Below are positions 33,296-46,533 of a stretch of 64,000 bases of DNA, one piece after another. Source of the DNA: Helianthus annuus (lineage: Eukaryota; Streptophyta; Magnoliopsida; Asterales; Asteraceae); the NCBI RefSeq assembly GCF_002127325.2, contig NC_035447.2, forward strand, positions 32,060,642 to 32,124,641, in the 5' to 3' direction. Under the pieces are notes generated by a model. It made no database searches. It was not told where the DNA came from and was given only the letters and a program-made list of their open reading frames with translations. The first letter of the stretch is position 1. Each line of letters opens with the position of its first letter. Both the position numbers and the translations under genes were made by a program.

Positions 33296-35511
33296 GACTA
33301 CATGGTATGGTGATGGATCATCTTTGGAGGATGATCCGCCACGTAGGCGCCATGTCACATTCCTCTCTAAGATGGTCCATCCTCCAAAACTAGAAGGCAT
33401 GGTAGGATGATCCTAGTCATAGTCCTCCACCACTTTTTATGTTTTTTTTTATTTTTTTAGTATTCTATTTTTTTTAACATTTAACAAATATACTAATAAA
33501 ATATTTTCATTAATATTAAACCCACATTACATAAATATTAAAAAAAATACATAAACTTAAAAAAAAAAGACTTAATAAAAATAAACATAAAGTTAAATAA
33601 TTTGATGCTTTTTCATGATGTCGTGTTGTAATTTTTTCAACATCGAACGTTTCAGCTCGGGTTCGTCCTCGACATTCATCGTCATTATTTCCCATTCCTT
33701 AAGCCGAATTTTTTCATCGGAGATTCGGATTTTCTCATTCGACAATCGGACCTTCTCTTTTAACTTTTCGTCCGATGCACGACTTTTTTCTTCGACGGCC
33801 CGCTCCTTCGCCTTCGTCTTTTGGGCCGAGATGTCGTTGTACACTTTTAGGTGTTCCATAAACTCAACCATGTTCGGGTCCACCTTTTCCTTTCCTTTTC
33901 CCTTGGCCCGCTCCTTCTTTGTTTTGTCTCGGCCCGGTGGACGCTCGGGTTCACGTACGTTATACTCGTCTTCGTCATAGTCGGCGTCATCATTTAAGTT
34001 AATGTGACACCTCGCGTCCGATCCACCGGCGCTTAAACTACCCGTTTCCGAGGTTTTTTGGCGTTTCGCCATCACCACCTCGTTAGGAATGGGCGCCCAT
34101 TTTGGGTCGTTTTTTAGAACCATCCACGCGCGAACGTGAGGAAAGTTGGAACCATGATTATTTTGCTTATACTTTTCCAATGCCATTTTGAACACATCCT
34201 CGTCGTTCCACCCGCTACGACGGTCACTTGTATATAATTTGTTATACTCCTCGCAAAACCGATTAACGGTCGAGTTCAATTTTCGCCACTTCGAGGAAAC
34301 CGAGTCTATATCTCTATACGGGCCTTGGTCCATCATGGCGAGAAACTTGGTCAATACCTTGGACCAAAACCCGTCACCCGGTTGGTTATTACCTATAAAA
34401 AAACAAACAAATAAAATTAAAAAAACAAAACATACTTTAAAACAAACAAAATAAAAAAAAAACTTACTGTTAAGAAAAAAAAAATAAAAAATTTAAAACT
34501 GTTAAACCTAATTAAAAACTAAACTTAAAAACTAATAAATTTAAACAAAAAATAAACTATAAAACTAAAATATAAACCTACTGTGAAGAAAAAAAAAATT
34601 AAAAATTTAAACTTTAAAAATTTAAACTTTAAAAAATGTAAACTTTAAAAAGATGTAAACTTTAAAAAAGTACGAACCTTTTACCGGGTTGTCGGAAGTG
34701 CCAATGAAAGCCTTGGCTAAGGCTTCTTCTTCGATTGGGGTCCACTTAATCGCCTTCGGTTTCGACGTTTGATCACCCACTACTTGTTTGCCTTTGTTTC
34801 GTTTTCCTTTCCCTTTAGGCGGTTGGGTTTCGGGCACAATCTCCACATCGTCTTCGGGTTCGGATTGAACGGGGGGTGTGGGGATCGGTTGGGGTTGAAC
34901 GGGGGGTGTGGGGATCGGTTGAGGTTGAACGGGTGGGAAGTTCCAAGCACCCCGCATCATCATTTGTTGAAGAGCTTGATTTTGGGAGATTTGAGTGAAT
35001 TGGTTTGGCGATTGTTGGAATGAAGCAAACGCGTTCGATGAATATTGGGAGAATTGGTTCGGTTCTAGCGTTGGATAATATCCCGGAACCGAAAAAACAT
35101 TTGGTTGGGTCGGATTGTTGGGAGTATTCGGGTTGTTCGAAGTGTTCGGGTTCTCCGGGTTGTTGAACGGATCCATGAAAATTATGTGGAAGAAGGTTGA
35201 GAGTATAGTGGAAGGAGTGTAAAAATTATATGAGAAAGAGGTGAATTGTTGAGGTTAATTTGGTGTTTGATAGTGAAAATGGAAGTAAAATTTATATAAT
35301 TTATTAATATAGCCGTTTGGATTTATTCAAATTTTGGAAATTTTCTTTTTTTTTTATTTATAACGGTCATATTCAAGGGGGGCCCACAAGAATTGCATCG
35401 TCGCCAACGTCTACCTTCGGACGGAGAGGACGGAGACGGTAGGGGGCGGCACGGTGTTTGGACCGTCGCCGACCCGCGACGGGCCGGGGCCGACCCCCAT
35501 ACCGTGTAGCC
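33296..35511 (-). mobile_element. PIF/Harbinger element carrying only ORF1
   Basis: The terminal inverted repeats GACTACATGGTATGG (left) and GGCTACACGGTATGG (right, complement) are flanked by TAA on both sides (33293-33295, 35512-35514). The 2216-bp element encodes one intact Myb-like ORF1 protein. There is no room for, and no trace of, the DDE transposase ORF2. The region inside the right end is GC-rich (35400-35510). Confidence 0.85.
33593..35176 (-). CDS. Harbinger ORF1, Myb/SANT-like protein, 432 aa
   Basis: Exon 1 is 35176-34678 and exon 2 is 34392-33593, joined by a 285-bp intron with GT (GTTCGT) and AG (TTTATAG) borders. The join keeps the frame and gives 432 codons plus stop. Residues 1-150 are Asn/Pro/Gln-rich, with two copies of VQPQPIPTPP. 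A SANT/Myb-like domain starts near 154 (KWTPIEEEALAKAF) and includes VSSKWRKLNSTVNRFC. The rest resembles the NAM-associated C-terminal domain, with a charged coiled coil (residues about 330-415). In Pong/PIF elements the ORF1 protein helps the transposase reach the nucleus and bind the ends. Intact here, which suggests recent activity. Often mis-annotated as a host gene. Confidence 0.82.
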
Positions 35512-35514
35512 TAA

Positions 35515-36809
35515 TAGTGCCGATTTGTGATGTTTGTTTTTTCTTCTTGGCCATTTTGGGTAATATATTCATCATCTATATTTTTCACTTCAAGTTCATA
35601 CTTGTCACAAAAAAAAAAAAAGTTAACTTTCTCCATGAACTCATTAAAACATTCCAATCTAAATTTTTTAAGTTGGTTTTTTTTTTTGGAAGAAGTCAAG
35701 AAACCAATTTAACTGCATTCAGCAAATCTTACTCTTTTCTTTGAAGACATTGTGACAATGTGTGTATAATGTCTAGAATATGCTCCATCAAGTGTGTGTA
35801 AAACAATTTTTTGAAAACCGGACCAGACCGCCTGTAGGACCGGGAACGGGGGGTCTGGCCGATCCGGTTCACCATATCCAACCCGTTTTGAGTCAAACCG
35901 GTCGGTTGAACCGAAAAACCGACCGGAGGAACCGAATTTTTATTAAAAAAAATCATATTACCCTATTTTATTTTTATAGTATTTACCGCATCATCCGGTT
36001 CTTACATCCATATCGACCGGCACAACCAATGGAGCGGTAAGTAGACCTGATCAACATCTAGTTTGGTCCTAAAAAATTGGTTTAAAATATAAAGTCATAT
36101 TTTTTCATATCCCCTTGAAGTCTGTCCGCTTGTTTGGCACAAGGAAGATTCAAACCCGTTTTTTCAACCCACTAAAGAACTTCCATAATGTTTGGATATA
36201 AAGCAAGCAATCGAGAAAGCGTTTTGTAGTTCCAACGTGTATCTTGAGGACTTGAAAGTGTCATTTCTTGATTCAATCCACTTCCGGTCACGAAACATAT
36301 CTTGTCATTTGGAAGATGCACAAACAACATTTGTTAAACTTGCTACCATTTCAAAATGTCTTCAAATAGGTGTATGTTTGTGAGCAATCGCCACAACAAC
36401 TAGTTGAAGTTGGTGTGCAAAACAACGAATACAGAATGCCGAAACATTTTCCTTTATAATTAGAGCCCTTAAGACGTTAAACTCACCCGACATATTACTT
36501 GCACCATCATAACTTGGCTTCTAATCCTAGCCAACCTCAAGCCATGTCGAGCAAATAAATCATCAATAGCTGATTTGAGCGTTAATGCATGCATCTCTTT
36601 GGCATGAACAAGCCTAATAAAACGTTGCTTAACAATCCCAAGTTTATTTACCAATTGAATAAAAACGACCTTTTGTTCTTTTTTGGATATGTCACATGAT
36701 GTATCAACCAATAAAGAAAAAAACACCACCATCAAGATCTTCAAAAACTTGTTTAAGTACCTCTTGAGCATAAAAATGTTTAATGTCTAACTAAATTTTA
36801 GGACTTGTC
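35515..36809 (-). pseudogene. hAT transposase, central region (DUF4371-like core)
   Basis: Minus-strand pieces: VFFSLLVDTSCDISKKEQ and LTLKSAIDDLFARHGL (36720-36530); SYDGASNMSGEFNVLRALII (about 36510-36450, after a frameshift); AFCIRCFAHQLQLVVVAIAH (about 36440-36380); and DDEYITQNGQEEKTNITNRH (35570-35515). They are in the order of the RNase H-like catalytic core of TTF/ZMYM-type hAT transposases, with the conserved CxH-like and DGASNM motifs. A TAG stop lies at 36791-36793 beside the Copia insertion, and further frame changes exist. A non-coding repeat interrupts it at about 35780-36130. Confidence 0.8.
35780..36130. repeat. Repeat with ACCGG-rich palindromic motifs inside the hAT gene
   Basis: Contains ccggtcggttgaaccgaaaa and related ccggttc/gaaccgg motifs, then an AT-rich tail. 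It breaks hAT coding similarity and is probably a short element, but I found no clear terminal repeats or target duplication. Confidence 0.4.
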
Positions 36810-36814
36810 ATTTG

Positions 36815-37256
36815 TGTAGGACCGTTATTGACAGTCGTTTGAGTCAATCAGAGCTAGATACTACCGAAAATGCAGCGGAAATACAAAATCGGCATGAATC
36901 AAAGCAGAAATGGAGTAGAAACAGAAGTAGATCACTTTAAAACAGTTTTCTCATTAATCTTTCACAAAATACACGAGCAGCAGTTCGACTACACGGGAGA
37001 CATGAACGTACATCATGAGAAAACAACACTACTATATATAGGGGGAAGGTTTCGCTTATGTGACCATGTCACTATGAGCGAAATCATATTGTTGGGATTT
37101 CGCTCATATGGCACCATGTCACTAAAAGCGAAATCTCAACATTACAAACCCAAATTTACATATTAACCCCCTATACATTCATAATCAACACATCTAGACC
37201 CTATACATTGATCAACTAAGACTAAGACGCAGGCTTTAGACATTCGTGCACCAACA
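36815..37256 (-). repeat. 3' LTR of the Copia element
   Basis: 442 bp, TGTTGG...CCTACA on the minus strand. It contains copies of the GAGCGAAATC motif (37060-37135). It differs from the partner at four sites, all substitutions. A 98-codon frame on the plus strand is present in both copies; I see no motif in it. Confidence 0.92.
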
Positions 37257-37272
37257 AACTCCCCCTTGGATA
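37257..37272 (-). promoter_or_regulatory. Polypurine tract of the Copia element
   Basis: On the minus strand CCAAGGGGGAGTT abuts the 3' LTR, a typical Copia plus-strand primer site. Confidence 0.8.
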
Positions 37273-37305
37273 CAGCCGCAGTCTTCAGTCTTGGTCTTCG
37301 GATCT

Positions 37306-40182
37306 TCATAAGGACTTGAACTTTTCTTCGTGCTGCTTAGGCTTCCTCCTAAGCAAATTCTGTATCCTGTCGTTATCTTTCTTTCTCTTCTTATCCTCTT
37401 CAGCTTGAATGTGCATCCATTTGCCTCTGTTCTCATCAAGCTTTTGACGTTCACGAGCAGCTTTCCTTTTCATCTTCTCATCGAGCGACCACCATGAAGA
37501 CTTCCATTTACTTTCAGAGTTGATACTCTTCTGAAAGCAAAGGGTTGCAACTCGCTGAAATTGCATGGCATGCTCTCTGTCCTCTGGCTGATAGTGAATT
37601 TTGTTTATGAAAAGACATTCGATATACTTTGCAGAGCAATTCACAAGCCACATAGGATCATAAACATGTATTTCTCGTAATTCGCTCCCTGCTCGATAAG
37701 TAATCACTGCTTCAGTAGTAATACAACTATAAACCCAGCCCATGAAGCCTTTGTAAAACTCTTGCTCCATTGATGGCACTGGTATAGTCTTCATCGTTTT
37801 AGGCCTTTTCACATTCAGTATCGTCTCTTCAACACCTGTCACTGGATCTCTTCGGATAGTGTGGCTTCCAGTGTTTGAAGTCTCTCAAAGCCTCGAACTT
37901 TATCAATCCCTACATAGCAATGTCGTTCTTCCTGACAGGATATCCCAAAGTTCTAACCTTTGACAATTCATCCACATCCCACCATGGAAGTGACATAATA
38001 TCATGTAACATCTCAAAATATTGCACACCACATTCTCTTCTTATAGCATACGCATTAATCTGAGGTAAGAAACCCCAACTAATGATGTCACCGAGAGATA
38101 CGCTTCAATCACGTTGATAGTACTTTAACGGCCGTTTGAACTTCCTCTCATGACTTTCTTTGAACCATTTTTTACGTTCTTCTTTTGCCATATCTTTTAG
38201 AGTGTCGTCAAGGTTTTTATCTTTCAAAATCTCAGCTACCTTTCTTCTCAACTCGTCACGATTCTCCTCAGTAAAGAATTCCATCAACGTTGGCAACTGT
38301 GAAGTATCTTCATTAACACTTTCATCATCCGTCCAATCTTCTACTTCGACTCTGTCATACATATCAGCATCTTCAACATACTTATACTCGTAATCACGCT
38401 GCTGATTGATGTCAAAGGCATTCAATTCTTCTTCAAAGTCGAATTTAAAATCAGGAGTCACCATACGCATCATTTCTCTGATCGTTTCCAGCGTGTAGGT
38501 ATGAAAATGTTCTCCTTCTTCACGATAAGTATCCAACCTCAAGATCAATTTCTCAGCTTGTTGAACATTTTGTGCATCACTCGACTCCTCCTTTCCATCT
38601 GCTCCCCCTAATTCTTCATTTACTGAATCGTTCATCAAATTATCAACATTTTTCTCAGTGGAAGCTTCAGTAACTTTCAATCCTGTACCACCCTGAGCAT
38701 CATCATCATCATCATCATCGTCTTTACCAGAACCATGACTGCTCGCAGAATAGACTTTCTCATCTTTGTCATCTTCCTCTTCATCCTCCTCTTCTTCATC
38801 TTCTTCATCACTATCACCAATCAATTCATCAAGAGGAGTATAATCCTCAAAAAGACCAGAAACAGCAGAGATAGGCTCGGGATTTTCAACAACCATAGAA
38901 GGAACAATCGATCTTTCTGTCACTGCAGAACTTCCTTCAACTCCTTTACCCTTTTCTTTCATTTGTTCATCAATTTTAGCTTGACGTTCTGCTCTGAGCT
39001 CTTCAACTTGCAGCTCTTCAAACTTTTGCTCTACAGACGTTCCGAGCATGCTTTCAACAACTTTATTCAGCATATAGAACTCGTGATCTCTGAACGCTTT
39101 AGCTGCTTCAAGCTCTTTGTTCTTCAACTTGAAGTATTCATTTTGCTCATCTCGTCGAGCCTTTTCTTCTTCAAGCTCAGCAATTCTTACTTTCAAAATG
39201 TCTATCTCTGACTGATCAGAATCAATCTTTTTCACCAACTCTTTGTTATCATTCTCCAACCTCTTCACACGCATTTCTAGAATTCTTTCACGATCTATAA
39301 CTTTCTTGTTTTCAGCGGCTAGCTTCTTGTTCTCAGCAATCACTTCATCAACCTTCTTTTCAACATTCTTTACTTGTGAGGTGTTTGCGAAATCAAAATC
39401 TCCTACATCATCAAGGCTCACATTCAAATTTGAAGGAACATTTGGAAAGTTTCGGTACCCCGCAGAACCAGGTGTTAGTTGACCTTGGGTGAGTGGAGGT
39501 GTTTGAAAAATTTCTTGCGAAGTAAGAAGGGTTTGTTGTGGTGGAGGTGAATGATGTAGTGGTGAATGATGAATAGGTGATGGTTGTCTTGGAGGTGTTG
39601 GTTGTTTAGGTGGTGAAGATTGTTGTGGTGGTGTAGGTTGTCGGGGTGGTGATTGGATTGGTGATTGTGGTGGTGTTGGTTCATGTGGTGGTGTTGGTGG
39701 TTTCTTGCTTTCTTTTGTTGGTTTCTTCTTTAGCACAATCTTTGGTTTTGATATCTTTGGTGTAACCTTTCTGATCTTCGGAGATATGACTTTCTTTCGA
39801 GCTCCAGCTTTCTTTCTACCACCTGGAGGAGATTGTGACTCGGAGACATGTTCTGGAGAAGGAACGTAAGCATCATCATCGTCCTTTTCCTGTCTCTTTC
39901 TCTTTCTCAACAATTTTTCTTGTTTTGTTGCTTCCTGGATTCTTCGTAAACGTTCAGTTTCATCAACTTCCTCTTCTGAAGAACTCGAGGAGCTTGTAGT
40001 ATCTTTATCCACATCATCTTCCTTAATGTCATCAATAACTTTATCTTTTCCTTTCTGAGCTTCAACATTCACAACATGCTCAGCTTCAACTTCCACAGTT
40101 GGCCCTGTCTCTAAGACTTCAGTATCAAACAACAAATGTTCTTCAACATTAAATGGATCTTCTTCCGCAGCTACCACTGTTT
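37306..40182 (-). pseudogene. Sirevirus 3' ORF, distal part (function unknown)
   Basis: This continues the ORF begun at 49469 beyond the LTR element inserted at 40183. From 40182 to 38105 it is open for nearly 700 codons: acidic and Ser-rich first, then a Pro-rich stretch with PTPP/PSPP repeats (about 39740-39500), a long Lys/Glu coiled coil (about 39400-39020) and an acidic tail. A TGA at 38105-38107 follows LKYYQRD. The frame then continues (VSLGDIISWGFLPQ) to a TAG near 37898, and the last part (37842-37306) is in another frame and contains YDPMWLVNCSAKYIECLFINK. In position it matches the 'envelope-like' ORF of Sireviruses, but I see no signal peptide or membrane span. Confidence 0.7.
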
Positions 40183-42060
40183 TGTAACGCCCTAACACAT
40201 TTTAACCTAATATTCGCAGCGGAAAACGCATATGTAAAATTTCTTTCATGATACTTTTCAATTCACTTAAATACATTAATCTCTTTTTATAAATTAATCC
40301 AAAAACTAACATACATGTCTCAATTACGTGACTACGTACACACCCACATACAATCCGTGTCTTGACTCGATCTCTAACCGCGTACACTTCTAGATGAAAC
40401 ATCCCAACATGTATAGCCTGCAGTCACCACATTCAAACACATTATTAGCAACCGGTGACATAATACAAAAATCTTAACACGAGCATAATAGCGAGTCAAC
40501 ATATCATGCTTTTCTTATACTAGCCCCTTTATCCATCCATTCGATTACTCGCATCGGATTGTGGAGTCAACCTTCACTTCCTTTGTTAACATGCCTACAC
40601 TTCATATTAATTCTCAATAGAAAAACGATTAGTACATTAGCTTCCGTTTATATGAATATGTCTTAAAATACACATAACTCATCTTATTCATTCAAACATA
40701 AATTTCATTATGTAGGTTCCCTTTCTTACCCAAACCTAATCGAATCTCTTTCTTAACCACTTCCAACACATTCCATTAACACTTAACTTAGTAATAGCAT
40801 AACTTCCAACCCATTCCATTAACACTTAACTTAGTAATAGCATAGATCCATATCTTCTTACATGGCATTCAACAATTAACGTATAACATAAATACATTAC
40901 CAAACTAAAGGGTAAGTTCGGAGTTCACTTACCTTGCGCGTCCGTATTCTCGTTCGCTTACTTGATTGAGTCCTCTTAGCCCGTTAGCCTTCAAAGCTCC
41001 CAACCATCTTGACATGATTCCTATACACTCGTGTCATTACATTCACATTCTTATTAGCATATATGCTCATACATATGAACAACCATATCAAATTCACATC
41101 TAACATACGACCCACTTGAAGCATACTCCACATCATTAATTCATTTAAACAAGCATAAGGTATACTCGACATCATCCCAAGATAATCTTCACATGAATTA
41201 TATCTATTTACCCATTACTTGCATACAATTTCACTTGTTATTGTCTTTTAGACATTTCATCAAACACTTGGTGTGCGTACTACTTCCTAAGCATAATGTA
41301 CAAGTATTTCATATTTTTCTTCCTAGTTATCACTTCCATTCATCAATACAAATAAACATCATACAAATTATATACCATACTCAATCTATATACATGTACA
41401 CATCACATACTACACATTTTCACAATCAATTTCATACCCTTTCATGAATTAGACATAAACCCACTTAGCTAGGTGTAGTAAATCATCAAAATACTCAATT
41501 TATAGCAATTTACTCAAAATCTTCACTTAGGGTTCGTTCCTAAGCAAGCATACATTGTCAATTTGGCCATAACCTAAACAATTCATACATAAATCACTAC
41601 TTGTGATGTTCATCAAGATTTCTCAACTTCATTAAACATCAAAATTCAACATACCTTATGATCCCCTAGCTTGGGTGATCATTAATTCATGTTCCTTCTT
41701 GAATTTGAGCCTCGATTCATGCTTCAATTGGTTGATATATGATGAACTAGGGTTTGGCTCTCTAGAGCCTTCCCTGATCACGTACAGAACACACACGAAA
41801 ATGTGTATGTGTGTGTGTGTGTTATTTTCATTTAACATAACAACTTTCAAGTTATCCCACTTTGGTCCCTCATGTTTCGTTTAAATCAAATAAGGCTACA
41901 ATTATTCACTTGCTACTAACGAGACCAATAATCAACTAGGTTAATTATTCCTAGTTAATCCTCATTTTTTTCAGGTTAACTTTTCTCATTAACGGTACCT
42001 TTACCCATTTCTTAATAGTAACCGGGTCTAAATTACCAAACCCGTTTTTGGGGTGTTACA
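40183..42060 (-). repeat. 3' LTR of the LARD-like element
   Basis: 1878 bp. It includes a short direct duplication (cattccattaacacttaact at 40770 and again near 40816) and a TG microsatellite near 41801-41821, which is a few units longer here than in the partner LTR. Confidence 0.9.
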
Positions 42061-42078
42061 AATCTACCCCCCTTAAAA
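42061..42078 (-). promoter_or_regulatory. Polypurine tract of the LARD-like element
   Basis: On the minus strand TTTTAAGGGGGGTAGATT precedes the LTR, the expected plus-strand primer. Confidence 0.7.
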
Positions 42079-45000
42079 GAGGTTTCGTCCCCGAAACCTT
42101 GCTCATATCCACGGTGCCATAATTCTTTACTTACCGGTTACTACCAGTCTTTCTATATAGCCCACTTCTAAAATAAACTCATATATCTTTGGATTTCGGA
42201 TTTTTGTCTCCTGTTAGCTCCTTAGTGATGACCATCACTACTTGGCTATTCATTCATTTCATTCACAATACATACCATAGCAAGAATTCACTCATATCTT
42301 ATAAAAAGGGTTCCATTCATGAACATATATAACTATACGTCTTATCGTTACTTTCTTAAATCAAACTTAATACTCATATACTTACATTTACACGTATGTT
42401 CCTACACACATATATACATACCTTCATGAATACATTCACACATGCATACATACATGCATAAATACATACAAGCTTTATTCCTTTGTGCACATTAAATCCC
42501 TTTTAACACATACGTACGTACGTTCATATATGTACACTCATACATCTATTTACCTACACCTGAAAACATACTTGCAACATAACTACTATTTCATACTCAC
42601 CTCTCGTACTCAACTCGAGGTTGAACATCACACTACGTTTGCTACCAACATGTACTATGCACATTCAATCCCTTTCTAGTTTCTTTAAAACTTTGGTTCA
42701 TTCGACCTATTTATAACAGGTCAATGCATGACCGCTCTCTAACATATCATTTTCAATCGTTTAACCTGTTCGTGACGATTCATTACATATTGGAGTATGC
42801 ATTGTACTTACTTCTAGTCCGAGCATACTTACATCATTTCACTTCATCCTTCTTATATTTAACATCAACGGTTATCTTATTTCATTTCATTCTTTTGTTT
42901 AACTTGGTGTTTATTCACCCATAACGCCTTCACAAATTTCTGATTTGTATCAACATTATAAATAATATAACTTGCAAGACCTAAGCTTACATAATTGAGA
43001 ATTCACAAGGATCTTTGCATTTAATATAAATAATGGCCATAACTTTCATACAATGTTTATAACACTTCGACACTTTAGATATGATAACATACTCATACTC
43101 ATAAAACCCTTACAAGGTTCATAATTGGTTCAATTCGTAACATAACGTAACTTTACCCTTTTTGAGATCAACTTCGATTCCTCGTGCATACAATGTTCTC
43201 ATACCTGCATTACATTGCTTTCTCAACGGAAACACGGTTAATAACGTTAATACTCGAATGTATCTAAATCGTACATACGCACATGCTTTCCCACGTGTAT
43301 ACATACATATATACATTCATTCATACATATCTACATATGTGTATACGTTTATACCTACCTTCATACATGCTTACATTCATTCATTCATTCATACTTACAT
43401 ACATTCATATGTTTTTGCATACATTCATACATACTTACATACGTGCATATACTCATACATATATATATATATATATACATACTTGCATACATTCCTACAC
43501 CTCTACGTACATGCGTACATTCATACATACCCCTCATACCTTCATGGACGATAATTCTTTCCTCATGCATATGTACATACATTCATGCCTACTTCATACA
43601 TATCCACATACGTTCATACATTACTTCATCTCTACATTTACACATATACTCATGCATACATTCGTACTTACCTACATACGCATCTTCATACGTACATACA
43701 TTCCTACATCTTCTACATACATGTGTACAATCATACATAACCTCATACGTGCATACATTACTATGTAACTTCATACGTGCATATCTTTCATACATTACTA
43801 TGTAACTTCATACGTGCATATCTTTCATTCATTACTTCATACTTGCATACATTCGTACATAACTCATACTTACGTACATACCATTCTATACTAACGGGGG
43901 TTCGGGGGCAGCGCCCCTGAGAGAAGTGGGGTCCAAGGGGCGGCAGCCCCTGGCTGGGGTCGAGCTTGATTTCGGTCAAAAGTCCTTTATCAAAAAGTGC
44001 ATCAAAACTTGATTTCGGTCAAAAAGTGCATCCCAAAATGATTACACAATGTCATATATATTTTTGCTCAAATTTGACATCCACCGTAAATTACGGTACC
44101 TACCGTAACTTACGGTGGCAACCTTTTTACGGTGGAAACCTCCTGTCTTACGGTGCAATCATTTATCCCCAGTACCCACCGTAAATTACGGTACCCACCG
44201 TAATTTACGGTGGAACCTGTACATCAGCAGCTTATTCCGTCGTTCTTGCATACTTAAACGCGCATAACTTTTGAACCGTTTACTCGTTTAACCTCCCGTT
44301 TCTTCCTATATGACCAAAATTTGGTCCTCTTTCATATGGACTCAAAATCCCACGCCCGGATTAAGAAAATTCTTAACTTACAAGCTTTCGGCTTAATATT
44401 CGTTTAAGAATTATTCGACCCGTTCATGTACTTATCAAACAAACACGTTTGTTTGATTCCAATTTCTCATGAACCCCATAATTTAAATATTGTCTATCGT
44501 ACCAGGTTCATATCACGGGTTCATATACGTTCTTAAACTCGTTTTCGCTCATACGTCTATTTTGACCCGTTAAGGGTATTTAAGTCTATTTTAAGTATGG
44601 ATCACCTTTATTCACTTCTAGCTTCATATTTTCACAATTCTTATCAATCGATTTTCCACCACAATACATTTGTGGTGGAGCTAACGTGGTGATCTATATA
44701 AGCCGAGTTTTACCCCTCGGATCCTCCTATTACGGCAAAACCCAAAAGCTTATACCTTTAACCTTTACACTACTCAAAAAGACTTACTCGTTCATAATAC
44801 TTGTCTCCAATTAGCCCATAAGGGTCGTTTACCCGCTTTGTCATTCGAGGGTGTTTTGGTCAACAAATGCTCTGGTTCTTACGACAAAAGACCTTAATAC
44901 AGAATTAACCAACAGTCACACTTTTTAACTACAACCTTATTCGTACATACCTGGCTTGGATCATGCTGTGACCCGTTTAATTACATTGCATTTTTACTTG

Positions 45001-46516
45001 CTAACTAACAGCAACGTAATTTCCATATGCTATTCATCCTGTGAGCATAAAATTCAACAAACGTTCATTAATCATCATCATCAATTGATCATATCATCAT
45101 TAATTGACCCATTTGGTCTAAACACCCCAAACCTTTTACATTTTAAATAAAATGGTACCGATTTACCATTTCACTCATTTGGCTCATTATGGATTTTCAC
45201 CGTATGGTCATGATCTTTAAACCTTTCTTCCATACATTTAACCCATCATCGCTTACGCCATAGGGTATTCTTTAAACATTATTTTCATTCATCCATGTAA
45301 CTAAATTACCGTTTTACCCTTATTACTTATCATGGCATACATCATAACAAAATCTTTCAAAACTCATTATACCTTCATTATTCCATGACCAAATTACCAT
45401 TTTACCCTTTTTACCATCAAATATGGTTTACTGCCAGTTCTAACCTGTTCCGACCCGTATCGATTCGTGTTGGAACATATTATTTCCAAATCTCTTTTCG
45501 AATACTAACATCTCTTATTTCTAGTCAAGTACATAAGTAGTTGTACTACTTTAAATGCCGTAAGCTTTACTTACCTTCCATCCGACTTCGCCTTTCCGCA
45601 TACTTGATTCGTTTACCGCTTACGGCTCAAGCCTTTCATTCTTCTTTTCTTCCTTGCATATTTAATCCGTATTCACCACGGATTTAACTTTCATTCTTCT
45701 TTTCATTCTCCATGAGTTTGATGCGTATTCATCTACGGATTCAAACCTTCATTCATACCTTCCATTCTTTTCATTCCATTCCATTCACGTTCGAATTCGT
45801 TCACGAATTCAAACCTTTCCTTCCTTTCATTCCATTACGGTTTGAATTCATTCCCGAATTCAAACCTTTCATTCATACTTTACATTCTTTTCATTTCATT
45901 TTTTTTTTAAATCTTTATTCATATTTTTCATTCTTTTCATTCTTATCTTTCTTTCTCATGTCTGACCCGATTCTTAAAGAATCGGGGAACCCCTTTCCAA
46001 TCCACACGACCCCTAATCCCGATTTATCCGGACATATATGTGATGGTCCTTATGATCCCACGAGCGTCCTATGCTTCTTGCACACTGGCCAGGTGCGCAA
46101 TCCACATACTAGTCTCGTGTCCTCATAAGAATTATCACTTTATGTCCAGGGTACCGGTCTTAAGTTCGTGACACACTCATTTGAATCCTTCAAGGATTTC
46201 ACCCTCATATATAAGGGTATGCTACATACTAATGCTTGCAAATTTTTTTTTTAAAATTTGTGTACCTGGGGTCCATTTTCCTGACATACCACACACCTTA
46301 GCTTTCGTACTAGCCTGCGACTGCGGAACATCCTCATTATCCATCAAGCTCACCTTTCAATATTCATCATTATTAGTAACCTCTCACATACTTACTTATA
46401 TTAAGTCTTACCTCTCGGTCTTGATCGAGTCTTGGATTGTATGGGTCAATAGTCACAAGAGCACACAGGTTTGAGTTCAAGTACTCACTCATTTGTACTT
46501 GATTTCGCTCAAACCT
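42079..46516. repeat. Non-coding interior of the LARD-like element
   Basis: Dominated by CATACAT/CATTCAT simple sequence (42380-43880), with longer tandem units such as cttcatacgtgcatatcttt near 43770-43830. It then has a dispersed repeat fragment (43895-43985), a cluster of CCGTAA/TTACGG palindromes (44088-44215) and T/C-rich sequence with ccttcattc repeats (45590-45960). Long hydrophobic frames at 43162-43805 are products of the microsatellite. No retroviral domain was seen on either strand. Confidence 0.75.
44088..44215. repeat. Cluster of CCACCGTAAATTACGGT palindromes
   Basis: Four or more near-palindromic CCGTAA-nTTACGG blocks and two half sites lie in 130 bp. The related CCGTAACCTACGG occurs three times at 10150-10260 inside the probable solo LTR. 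Confidence 0.7.
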
Positions 46517-46518
46517 AG

Positions 46519-46530
46519 GCTCTGATACCA
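46519..46530 (-). promoter_or_regulatory. Primer binding site, initiator tRNA-Met type
   Basis: On the minus strand TGGTATCAGAGC lies two to three bases inside the 5' LTR, the standard plant retroelement site complementary to initiator tRNA-Met. Confidence 0.85.
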
Positions 46531-46533
46531 ACT

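Noticed and set aside
36870..37166. 98-codon plus-strand frame present in both Copia LTRs
   Set aside because: Antisense to the element and LTR-internal, without any motif; duplicate presence is due to the LTRs.
38735..39211. 158-codon hydrophobic plus-strand frame
   Set aside because: Complement of the acidic, Lys/Glu coiled-coil part of the Sirevirus 3' ORF; such sequence yields Phe/Leu-rich shadows.
43162..43805. Overlapping long plus-strand frames with Tyr/His/Thr-rich, membrane-like translations
   Set aside because: They are produced by CATACAT/CATTCAT simple sequence inside the LARD interior; three frames are open at once and none has a domain.
46519..46530. tRNA-Met-like sequence (also 61310-61321)
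   Set aside because: Only the 12-base primer-site complement next to an LTR; no tRNA body follows.
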